Shown: in pieces, positions 43,701 to 51,755 of the stretch
Layout: every line of letters starts with the position of its first letter
How positions within the stretch are numbered: position 1 is the stretch's first letter
NCBI RefSeq assembly: GCF_009914055.1
Contig: NZ_CP028271.1
Span: 1,302,001-1,366,000, forward strand
From: Mixta intestinalis
Lineage (GTDB): Bacteria > Pseudomonadota > Gammaproteobacteria > Enterobacterales > Enterobacteriaceae
Direction of reading: 5' to 3'
DNA: 64,000 nt
Made by a program: the position numbers and the translations under genes
Notes under the pieces: generated by a model
The model's input: the letters and a program-made list of their open reading frames with translations, nothing else
What the model was told of the DNA's origin: nothing
Database searches by the model: none

Positions 43701-44001
43701 TCTCGTCATCGACCGTCCCAACGTTTATGATTGCGGGTGGTTGCCCTGGCGCAGGCGTAATAACCTGCGCCCAGTAGCTCAGCGCCTGTAGCACTTTTTC
43801 TTTTTGCTGGTGGTTCAGATTCCATGTTGATACCAGCGGCTGTGGATCATCTGGCATAAAAGGCCCGTCACCTTTGTCAAAGAAGCGTACCTGAAATACC
43901 GGATTATTTTGCGGGCTATAGACAAAATGGTTTTCCATCGCATAAAGCGGCTGGCTGAGATACAAAGCACTCAGCATGCTGGCAATAGCTGTTTTTTTCA
44001 T
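40702..44001 (-). CDS. Autotransporter with metzincin-like zinc protease motif
   Basis: About 1099 residues from ATG 44001 (AGGGA eight bases upstream; MKKTAIASMLSALYLSQPLYA signal peptide); the frame is open to 44022. The passenger's first third carries ALHELAHGLGIANQ near residue 170, the HExxHxxGxxN/H zinc motif, and a downstream SLMSHQIY that could be the Met-turn. A beta-helix-like Asn/Gly-rich stretch follows (residues about 340-720). The last 280 residues form the AT beta-barrel, with GFAKPFGGSYQQQ, regular beta strands, and terminal SVGWRF aromatic residue recognised by the BAM complex. Likely a surface-exposed or released protease; target unknown. Confidence 0.85.
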   Translation of the reverse strand: MKKTAIASMLSALYLSQPLYAMENHFVYSPQNNPVFQVRFFDKGDGPFMPDDPQPLVSTWNLNHQQKEKVLQALSYWAQVITPAPGQPPAIINVGTVDDENAFGYSSEITDGVSTLTQLQAALQGMDTAGLTLGSHGQFALGRLDFDSAEYLPSQLPRTGEADLVSVALHELAHGLGIANQAEDRYGAGSYTPMFAREPLGEWAAHLRDDNGNPARPGQTILCTGCNNRWDPQAFDVRQDKGYFTGKHVDEVLAGAMPGVPVKILSEDGWPDDDYMSHIELKNSLMSHQIYRNYTSFMEAELALLQDLGYHIDRRNFFGYSVYGDGQTLVNRHGYFQRNAQGDGYLIGRYNTASLGLGLHVYGSNNRLFQQADLLTSGEGGAGIRVDGQNNTLTIEPGTRVYADGLNGRGIMFSYGKDHSLIQRGDVQATGDYGIALSFDFGNNLLGNAEDFRGSWIHYYDSEEAELLPELTGALVNNVDISGRVAGKAAAIYISGNALVSHINLLNGAALEGNIISDYDWQDVYGRQRLTQLTFGRLADAQGRAREQVDPAFRLRYQGDITGLNNLDLHLDGGITALNGSHHIYSLTIAPNATLAGSSDYTLNPLGHFINNGVLTPGNSLGAITVNGDYQQGDSGQLRLEFDGQGGHDRVTVNGTARLAGSLVFVPQRDWYASGWQLDAQDWFTSSSQNGEFAGVTGLLNSPTLALAIQSGEDGGWRLSMQRAEKAYSQYATGSNAQSVGRVLDRIAAAARHDIQPLYRALDFSSADGSQIGNALHQLSPAAYGSLFASSLYRERQLTQLVNTPYISNSPEVEGWHGFAKPFGGSYQQQRQDGRAGYQLSSYGMAIGAEKRNEIYRDWIWGVHAAVGHQSTTMKAPENGRGKTNAFDLGMQARYAADEQAGLYLFGNGRLGIEKGEMTRRIGVNDYGASHHASWTGWSGALSAGGGYRFALNDRFDVGPAAALSYARIARPSLTESGNDATRLRLDSNHLDSLRSDLGVEGRWQYPLYRGGMLNTRLQLSWQHEMLSSTATQSARFVRYQQERFSSKDRTAGRDALAIRAGVDYQITPTFTLGAGVDSELSGTDYHAVSGNLSVGWRF

Positions 44002-44618
44002 AGATGACATCCCTGTGGGCAACGGAGTTGTTTCCCCGCTCTGTTATATAAATAGCAATCTAACAAATGTTAAAAAACGATGCGTCAGGTAGCTGCTGAT
44101 ACGCTCGCACAGGCTAATAAATAACATCGAAGTTAAATAAAACATCAATCAGATAACAGAAGTCATCATGTCTTGTGAACAACGTTGGAGAATTTGAGAT
44201 AAATCACAGGATAGAATTATTAGTTTAATGGCTTTTTTGTATAGAGCAAATCCAGTTTAATTAGCTATGATTTTGCGATTTTGTACAAAATTAGCCTGCC
44301 CACGGCGCGTTATTACAGCATAGTATTCAGGTAGTATGCGGGCTGATCTGGTGGGTTATGGTCAGTATATTGTTAAATTCTGCGGACTATCTATTGTTAC
44401 ACAAAATGGCAAAGCTAACCCAACACTACAGATTAAATTTAAAAAACGTTGAATGGAAAACTATTTCTCTTTCGCATAGCAAGCGATTCCTGGCGCTATT
44501 GAAGAGAATTTTAATTATTAGAAGATAATTTAATATTAAAAAATATATGCCTCCCATACCATTAACAAAAATAAAATCAAGCTATTAAAATATATCATTA
44601 ACCTTTAGGTAAAGTGCG
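44002..44618. other. AT-rich intergenic region between the autotransporter and the rhs tail
   Basis: About 600 bases, strongly AT-rich. No gene, RNA or repeat that I can support. The right part merges into decayed toxin/immunity sequence. Confidence 0.5.
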
Positions 44619-44804
44619 TTATATATGCTTCATCCAATCATCATTCATGTCATAGAATAGAACTCCTGACGAGTATCCCAATGACTTAACTCTTTCTTCT
44701 TCAGACAGGCGATTACCGTTACTGTTGAAGAAGGTAAACTGTTTATTCAGAGAGAATTTGAAGTTTAAATACAAAAAATATAATAACTTAGGCCAATTTA
44801 TCAA
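44619..44804 (-). pseudogene. Fragment at the end of the rhs toxin/immunity array
   Basis: About 60 codons with only a TTG at its beginning and a stop just before it. The distal part (FFNSNGNRLSEEERVKSLGYSSGVLFYDMNDDWMKHI, given in two overlapping pieces by frame) looks protein-like, while the first 20 residues are AT-driven. Probably the 3' end of a lost immunity or toxin gene. Unidentified. Confidence 0.35.
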
Positions 44805-44845
44805 TTAAATTAATACTCACCACCTGCTTTTAAACGTAAATAAAG

Positions 44846-45163
44846 TTACTCTATAACTTCATAGCCATCTATGTCATAAAGAGGCGACTTTTCTTTAATG
44901 GCAATATATGCATCTTTTTCATCTTCTGACAACCTCCAATTATCACCTCTGACTTCCCACATAGAAATAAGACCTAATAATTGTTGCATATTTGAGGCAC
45001 TAAAAATATAATTCCCTTTTCTCGCTTCAACAGTCCAACGGCAATCATCGCCGTTAGCATTAGTTAACTTGCTCCACATGCCAACACTATAACCCTTTGA
45101 TTTAATAGTAAAGTAACAAGGAGCCTCTGTATTTCCCGCTATTCTTAAAACAAACTCTTTCAT
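44846..45163 (-). CDS. Putative immunity protein of the orphan Rhs toxin tail
   Basis: 105 residues, MKEFVLRIAGNTEAPCYFTIKSKGY to the acidic end YDIDGYEVIE, with no signal peptide or membrane segment. It starts one base after the stop of the orphan toxin tail (45165-45571), the normal toxin-immunity spacing. AT-rich compared with the rhs core. I do not recognise its family; the role comes from position. Confidence 0.55.
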   Translation of the reverse strand: MKEFVLRIAGNTEAPCYFTIKSKGYSVGMWSKLTNANGDDCRWTVEARKGNYIFSASNMQQLLGLISMWEVRGDNWRLSEDEKDAYIAIKEKSPLYDIDGYEVIE

Positions 45164-45164
45164 C

Positions 45165-45571
45165 TTATTTATCCTTATCTATTTTACATGAAATAATATT
45201 TTCTTGTGGTATTTGGCCATGAACCAATACTTCACCAATTTCTTCCATTTGCTGTTTTATATTATTTGCTTCTTGTCTGTTTTTCTTTTTGCCATCCGCT
45301 TTAATAATGTCTCTTGCTTGGTCAGGAGTTATAATAGAAATCTCGTCGCTGGCTTCTAAAGTCGCAAGATCGTCTCTGGATACTCTTAATATAGTGCTAC
45401 CAAATTTTTCTGCACCATAGAGTTTAACGTATTACTCATATTTTGAGTAAATGAAGTTAATTTATCGCCCTTTTGGTTTTGTACGTGATTGATAATATCA
45501 CTCGCAGAAACATTATTTCCATTATTTTTAATAAAGAATTCTTTGCCACCATTGCTTACCTTTAATATATT
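45165..45571 (-). pseudogene. Orphan Rhs C-terminal toxin tail, frameshifted (ADP-ribosyltransferase-like signature)
   Basis: Two adjoining frames join into one tail of about 135 residues if one A is restored in the A5 run (plus-strand T at 45405-45409). The first reads SNGGKEFFIKNN, SDIINHVQNQKGDKLTSFTQ and ends at a stop at 45386; the second reads KFGSTILRVSRDDLATLEAS and EEIGEVLVHGQIPQENIISC. The S-F-T, I-L-R-V and E-V-L-V-x-G-x-I pattern recalls the second and third motifs of ADP-ribosyltransferase-fold toxins; the Arg motif is not seen. Displaced tails with their own immunity gene behind the active one are typical of rhs loci. Confidence 0.5.
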
Positions 45572-45962
45572 CTAAAATAAATTGCTTGGCCCATTTATCA
45601 TATCTTTTTAGAAAGAAAATCATATCGGCATCAGATTTTTCTATAATTTCAGCAGATACATCCAGACCTAAAAAAGACAATATATTTATTGAGTCAAACA
45701 AATGTAATACTTTCAAAAACTCCTCATACAGTAAATTATCACCAGAATAAATTAACCTATTCATATAATTATATGTAATTTCAACAATATCTTTGTATTT
45801 AGACGTAACAACGCTATTAATAAATTCATTAATCACATCGTCACTTGCTAATTCTTTGTGCTGTAATGCGCAGTATATCTCTCCAGCCACGACTTCAATA
45901 TCATGGGGTAGCCGATACCCTTTGTTTATTAACTGAACAATATAGCTCATTTTATCTGGCAT
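45528..45962 (-). CDS. Putative immunity protein for the Rhs toxin
   Basis: 144 residues from ATG 45962 (GAGG seven bases upstream), 12 bases after the rhs stop. Helical, acidic, no signal peptide (MSYIVQLINKGYRLPHDIEVVAGEIYCALQ; VEITYNYMNRLIYSGDNLLYEEFLKVLHLF), so it probably binds its toxin in the cytosol. Strongly AT-rich. Its last residues (KQWWQRILY) run over the start of the orphan toxin tail and may differ from the ancestral end. Family not recognised; the role is inferred from position. Confidence 0.65.
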   Translation of the reverse strand: MPDKMSYIVQLINKGYRLPHDIEVVAGEIYCALQHKELASDDVINEFINSVVTSKYKDIVEITYNYMNRLIYSGDNLLYEEFLKVLHLFDSINILSFLGLDVSAEIIEKSDADMIFFLKRYDKWAKQFILEYIKGKQWWQRILY

Positions 45963-45974
45963 GGATCAACCTCG

Positions 45975-48900
45975 CTAATTTGGCACTGAAAAACCAGGTA
46001 ATTTTCTCAGATTATCCCAACTTTCAGGAAAGTGAGTCAGTATAGTAGGTCTTTTACCTGTTTGACTTGTTGCTGTAAATAAACCAGTATTAGGGTCGTA
46101 ATAACCTACTCTCGGTTTATTAGTATATCTATCTCTATAAGTAAATTTCCTACCATCTTGGATAGTGGTTCTGGCACTGAAATCATATTCTCTAACTGAA
46201 CCAGCTCCAACTTGATCACCATGCTTAGCATAATGATCTCTCAATCCAGGTCCTTCAACTCCCTGCTTAGACTTATTCCATTTGGCATTTTTGGCTACAC
46301 CGCAAAACAGTCCCAGCGGATCGAGCCAGCTTAACGGATTAGGCGCATACCTGTACGGATTTAATCCCCCAACCAGCCCTATCGGGTCCTGGCTGATAAA
46401 CAGCCCCGCGCACGGATCATAGTAGCGAAAGCGGTTGTAATGTAAACCACTCTCTTCATCAAAATACTGTCCCTGTAGCCGCAGCGGCTGGCTCACCACA
46501 GACGACTCGCTGACCTGCGCCCTGCCCGTTACGCTGTAACGCGCCGACCACACCACTTCGCCCGCGCTGCTCCACAGCCGCAGCGGCATGCCGTTCGGAT
46601 CGTTCTGGTAAAAACAGAGCGTGTCCGTCTTTAACCGCGCCTTCTCCACCTCTTTCCGGAGCAGCAGCCGTCCGGGACGACGCAGGGGTTCCGCCTCCGG
46701 CTCCGCCTGGTACAGCTGCATCACCAGCGGTTCAAAGGTGCCGGGGTGATAAAGGTAAGCCTGCGCCGTCCATTCATTTTCCGGCACCGTCAGATGGCTC
46801 TGCTTCGCCTCTTCCGTCCGGCCCTGCCGCCTGTCGTGGCACACTTCGCCTGCCAGCCGGTCGCCGTCCCAGCTGAACCAGGTGGTTTTCAGCCGCTGCT
46901 GGCCGCCGGGATCGTACTCCTGTTTATACAGGCGGCGTCCCAGCGCATCATAGCCGTAACGCCAGCGCCCCTTTTCGCTGACCAGCGCCAGCAGCCTGCC
47001 GTAAGCGTCCCAGCCCAGCCGCTGTTCATGCCCGCCGCGGCTGCGCAGCCGCAGCTGTCCCGCATTGTCCATATGCCAGCGCGCGCCGTCTGCGTGCTCC
47101 AGCACGCGACCTTTTTCATGCTGCGCCGTTATCCGGAAGCGGTTGCCGGTGGCATCATAGCTGTAGCGCCTTATCTGCCCGGCCGGGTCGGTATGCTCCG
47201 TTATCTGCCCCAGCGGATCGTAGCGGTAACTCTCCACCCCATTCAGGCTGTCGCTGCGCCGGACCAGCTGATTGTGCTCGTCATAGCCATATTCCGTGAT
47301 GGCCGCCTCGCGTCCCCTGACCCGCGCGCGCTGCCGGCTCAGCAACCCCTGCCGGTTATAGCTGAACAGCTGGCTGAACGCCTCGCTGCATCGCAGCCCG
47401 CTCAGCCGGTGCTTTGCGTCCCAGGTGAATTCCAGCGGCGTATAGTCGTCCGGCGTCAGCCGGCTGAGCCTGCCCGCGTCGTCATACTCCAGCTGCTGCT
47501 CCTGGTTCAGCAGCAGTTCATGACCGCCGGCACCGTAAACGCGCTGGTGCTGCCTGACCAGGCGGCCATCCCGCCACTGATATTCATGCTGCGACAGGAT
47601 GTCTTTCTGGCGCTGCCACTCCTCCGTTAACCAGCCGTCGGCGCTGTAGCGCCGGCTGACGGTCGCCGTGTCATTAACGGCCTCCGTTAACCTGCCGAAG
47701 GCGTCATAGCTGAAGCGTTCTTCGCCGCCCTCCCGGCCCTCCTGCGGCTTCCTGCTGACGATGCGTCCCATCCTGTCGCAGGTGACCTGCAACAGGTTGC
47801 CCAGCGGATCGGTCGCCTGCGTCAGATGCCCCGCCGGATTATAATGATAGCGGCGCACGCCGCCCTGATAGTCGGTCTCCTGCGTCAGACGCCCGGCGGC
47901 ATCGCGCCTGAGCGTCCAGCGTTCGCCGCGCTGGTTTTCCACGCCGATCAGCTGCTGCTCGGTGTCGTAATGGTAGCGCACCGTGCTGCCGTCCGGCGCG
48001 GTGCGGGATTGCAGAAACCCCTGACCGCAGTAGCTGAACTGTGTCACCAGCCGGTTATTATCGCTGTAGCGTACCAGGTTGCCTTCTGCGTCGTAGCTAC
48101 AGTCCAGGGTGCGCCCGTCCGGCTGCTGCACGTTAACCAGTCGCCCGCAGATATCGTAGCGATAGCGGGTGATATCGCCGTCTTCCTGGCGGCTGAGCAG
48201 GTTGCCTTCCGTATCATGCGAGAAGACCAGCGTGCGCTGCAGCGGGTCTGTCAGACGATACAGGAAACCATAATCATCGTACTCCAGCTGCGTCACGCCA
48301 CCGTCAGGATGTATGACTTTGCTCAGCTGGCCGGCTGCGTCATAGTCATAGCGCGTGATAACCCCCTCCGGCGTCTGCTGCGCCGTCAGGTTACCTTTGT
48401 CGTCAAATTGCTGCTGCCAGACGCCGCCCTGCGGATCGGTAACGGTGAGCGGCAGCCCGTCTGGATTAAAGCTTCGGGTTATCCGGGTATAGTCGGCGCG
48501 AATATGGGCCACCTCATTACCCAGCGCGTCGTAACGCCACTCCGTGCTGTGGCCCAGCGGATCGGTTTCCCTGACGGTGTGGCCGCCCGCGTTGTAGCGG
48601 TAGCTGAAGGTCTCCCCCGCGCCGTTGGTGCGGCTAATGGGAAAACCACGGGCGTTACACTCCAGGCGGGAGGTATGACCCAGCGAATCGGTAATCAGCG
48701 TGGTGCGATCCTGAAGGTGATATTCAAAACGGTAGTCAAACAGCCCTTCATCGCCCCAGGCATGGTTAACGCGCATCACGCCGTCGTCGTGCATTTGCCA
48801 GCTATAGTAAAAAGAGAGGCCGTTACGATCGGTATGGCGCACCATCCGGTGCCCCTCTTCGTAGCCGAAGGTATAGGGCACGCCCGCCGCGTCTTCTACC

Positions 48901-50436
48901 GCGACCATATCGCCACGGTCGTCGTAGCGATATCCCACCAGGGTGCGTACTTTTTTGCCCTCAACCCACAGGCTGATATCGGCAATTGTCTGCGGGGAGG
49001 ATTCAGGATAAGTGAAGTGCAGCGCTCTGCCACCAGGCGTATCACCACACCGTTCCGTAAAGGTGATGATTCTTCCCTGAGCATCGCGGCTGGCGCACCA
49101 TGCGTTATCATTACGATCCTGAAACGAGGACAGCAGCAGCGTTAGCGTATTTTTCTCATTCGGTTGCCAGTTTCCATTCCTGATTGCTTCATCGCTGTCC
49201 GGCAGCGCACTCAGGCGTTGCCGCCAGTCGGCTGGTAACGGAAAGTGCCAGCTCACGCCGCTGCGGGTCTGGAGTATCAGCAGATCTCCCCGGCGATGCA
49301 GGCGATCGCTACACTGCCAGTCTCTCTCTTCCCCTTCATCGCCTTCCAGTACCGGGAAATGATCGAAAGCAGTTTTGCGTTCAGGGAAGTATGCCACCAC
49401 GCCAATCAACTCACCGTGACGCAGTACCTCCAGCCGACAGTCCGCCAGCGTCTGCCAGGCCGCGCCCAGCGAACCCGCAGAGGTATGGTGTCCGTTGTAG
49501 TAACGATCCCAGATAAAAGGCAGACGTCCGGGCAAGGTAAAATCGTTCTGCTCCACCACCACTTCGCCGGTAATGGAATTGACCGGCTCGCCATCCAGCA
49601 CGGTACAGCGCCAAAAACCTGACGGCAGGTCCAGCTTATCCGCCAGCGCCTTCGCCAGTTTCGAACCGCGAAACGCCCCCCACAATGCCTTAAGTAGCGC
49701 CACCATATTAAGTATCGGCGGGCCACCCACCAGAACCGGCTTTCCCATCGGGATCGGCAGCACCGTTGCCGTCGGCAGCGAAGGATAGTGGCGCTGGGTG
49801 TGCGCACTGTTATGTTCCCCCGGTGACAGCCCTTTCATCCAACAGCTCAGCGCGGGTAACACCGCGAAGGAGAGCGGATCGTTGTTGGCCAGCACCGTTT
49901 TGCTGCCCATATAAGATTCGGCATCACGCGAAGGATTAATGTCGTTCGGCGCAAAGGTCGCGCCAAGCGGGAAATGCAGGCCGGGAAAATGCTGGGTATG
50001 CGTGCCTACCGTGGTACGCATCAGGCCGTTGACTTCAACGATTCCGCCACCACCGCCTGCGCCGATATTTGCGCCCAGCGCGTTCATCAGCGCATCTTTT
50101 TTCTCTTTCAGCGCCAGTGCGGTGGCTACCAGCGGATTTGAAGTGACGTTTTCCATCACACCAGCGGCCTGTTCCATCACGCCTGAGGCCGTACTCATCA
50201 CCTGCGCCGTCAGTTCAGGGTTTGCCTCCGCCAGTTCCGTTACCCGATCGCCAATAAAATCGAGCGCCATATCGCCCAACATGTTCTTAACGGCATTCAG
50301 ATATTCACGTGGATCGAGCACAAACCCGGCATGTGGATGTGGAACCGGTACGGGGGCGGTAGCCGGTGGGATAATGACGCTGTGTACATCAACCCCCCAC
50401 CACCGGATCGATATGTTTCGTTACCAGTAATGCCAC
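45975..50436 (-). CDS. rhs: PAAR-like/Rhs polymorphic toxin of the type VI system; frame broken near the N-terminus
   Basis: Starts best at GTG 50436, two bases after the preceding stop and with GGGAGG upstream. The frame then meets TGA at a G6 run (plus C at 50393-50398). With five G it continues VVGVDVHSVIIPPATAPVPV into the long frame, giving 1486 residues. Order: PAAR-like N-terminus (to about residue 230), the Rhs start WDRYYNG, about twenty YD repeats, the core end RYYDPCAGLFISQDPIGLVGG...DPLGL with the self-cleavage site, then a 110-residue toxin. The toxin (LRDHYAKHGDQ, REYDF, YYDPNTGLFTATS, THFP) resembles BECR-fold RNase tails. Toxin coding DNA is AT-rich versus the GC-rich core. 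Confidence 0.88.
50393..50398 (-). other. Homopolymer G6 frameshift site in the PAAR-like region of rhs
   Basis: Coding strand GTG GTG GGG GGT TGA; removing one G restores a PAAR-like frame that runs into the rhs gene. Could be a sequencing error, a null mutation, or a slippage-controlled on/off switch. Confidence 0.8.
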
Positions 50437-50438
50437 CT

Positions 50439-51749
50439 TCAGACCTCCCTGTCTGTACTCACCATCCGGCGCTCAATCTGCTGCTGCCAGTCATCACCAA
50501 ACAGCTGCGCCAGTTTCTGGTGCAGGCTTTTGCGGCGCGTACTAAATACGCCCAGTCGTTCCGGCAGCCACTGCATCAGTAGCGTTAATCCGCTGTGCGC
50601 CCGCATTTCCGGCTCGATCAGCAGACCGGCATCCAGCCCCGACATGGCGCTGTCCAGCGCGGTATCACGTTGACCAACCTTATCCAGACACCAGGCACGC
50701 ATGCGCCAGCCCTCTACCGCCAGAATGCCGTCTTGATCCTGCTGCGCCTGCTCTGCCGCTACCTGATAACAGGCGGCGGCCTTAAACAGCTCATTATTTT
50801 TCAGTAGCACGCTGGCTTCACCGAACAGGGCATTGACTATCAATTTGCCACCGGCCGGATTTTTCGCTTCCCGTGCCTGGCGGGCATACTGTAGCGCCTG
50901 GCGATACTCAGCCTGCGCCTGCGGGATTTGCCCGCTCTTCAGCCGCGCCACGCCAGCCGCCAGACAAACCACCGCTGCCTGATCGGGCCAACCCTGTTCC
51001 GTGGTGATATCCAGCATTTGCTGGCGGATCTGCGCCATACGCGTCATATCGTTATTGCGTAGCGTGTCGCCGAGCTGCACATACAGGCGTCGAAATTCAC
51101 CGGATGGCCCGCGATCGCCAGCATTAGCCACCACTTCGCCCGGCACGCTGCGCATCTGGTAGCGACCGTTAATCGTCTGGGTAAGCGCAGGAAAGCGGTG
51201 AAGTAATTTATCCAGTGCCGGAGTGACAGCGCTTTCAGGTACGATAAAGCGAATGCGTGCGCCCTCCGGCGTCATCAGAAAGGGATGCGACAGCAGCTGG
51301 GCCAGCGCATCCACAAACTGCTGCGGCGCGAAAAAATGTGAGGGCTGAATGACAAATACCAGGCCGGGGAAAATATCCGGGTGATGCTGCATCAGGCTGC
51401 GGGCGACGGAAAAAAAGCCAACGACACCGTCATGTTGGTTATGCGGCGGCTGCCAGTCGGCAACGATGCCCTGCTGCCGGGCACCTTCCTGACGCGCCTG
51501 ATAAAAGGCGATCAGTTCACGGGTAGCTTCAGTCAGCCACTCGTTTGCCGAGCGAAAGGGATGGGTAAGCGGTATCAGCGTACATGATCCCTCTCCGCGC
51601 ACCTGCAAATAAAGCTTGATCATCTGACGATCGTCTTCATCGGCCCGCCAGTAGAGCAGCCGGGCCGATCGATTGCGGGCAAAATTCAACCAGTCTTCAT
51701 GTGCGAGCACGAAACGCTGCTCGACGGGATTCCATTCTCGCATTGCCAT
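50439..51749 (-). CDS. TPR-like protein between vgrG and rhs, putative effector-loading adaptor
   Basis: 436 residues. First 200: a mixed alpha/beta domain (MREWNPVEQRFVLAHEDWLNFARNRSARLLYWRADEDDRQMIKLY...; FFSVARSLMQHHPDIFPGLVFVIQPSHFF). Then helical repeats of tetratricopeptide type (LRNNDMTRMAQIRQQMLDITTEQGW; AVVCLAAGVARLKSGQIPQAQAEYRQALQYARQA; AACYQVAAEQAQQDQDGILAVEGWRMRAWCLDKVGQ). It begins six bases after vgrG and ends two bases before the rhs start. It is not the usual DUF4123 or EagR adaptor. A chaperone/adaptor role is inferred from place and repeats. Start could be the ATG at 51743. Confidence 0.6.
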   Translation of the reverse strand: MAMREWNPVEQRFVLAHEDWLNFARNRSARLLYWRADEDDRQMIKLYLQVRGEGSCTLIPLTHPFRSANEWLTEATRELIAFYQARQEGARQQGIVADWQPPHNQHDGVVGFFSVARSLMQHHPDIFPGLVFVIQPSHFFAPQQFVDALAQLLSHPFLMTPEGARIRFIVPESAVTPALDKLLHRFPALTQTINGRYQMRSVPGEVVANAGDRGPSGEFRRLYVQLGDTLRNNDMTRMAQIRQQMLDITTEQGWPDQAAVVCLAAGVARLKSGQIPQAQAEYRQALQYARQAREAKNPAGGKLIVNALFGEASVLLKNNELFKAAACYQVAAEQAQQDQDGILAVEGWRMRAWCLDKVGQRDTALDSAMSGLDAGLLIEPEMRAHSGLTLLMQWLPERLGVFSTRRKSLHQKLAQLFGDDWQQQIERRMVSTDREV

Positions 51750-51755
51750 ATCCGT

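Noticed and set aside
47826..49145. 439-codon open frame opposite the rhs core
   Set aside because: It mirrors GC-rich YD-repeat codons; no ribosome site, and its composition follows the opposite strand.
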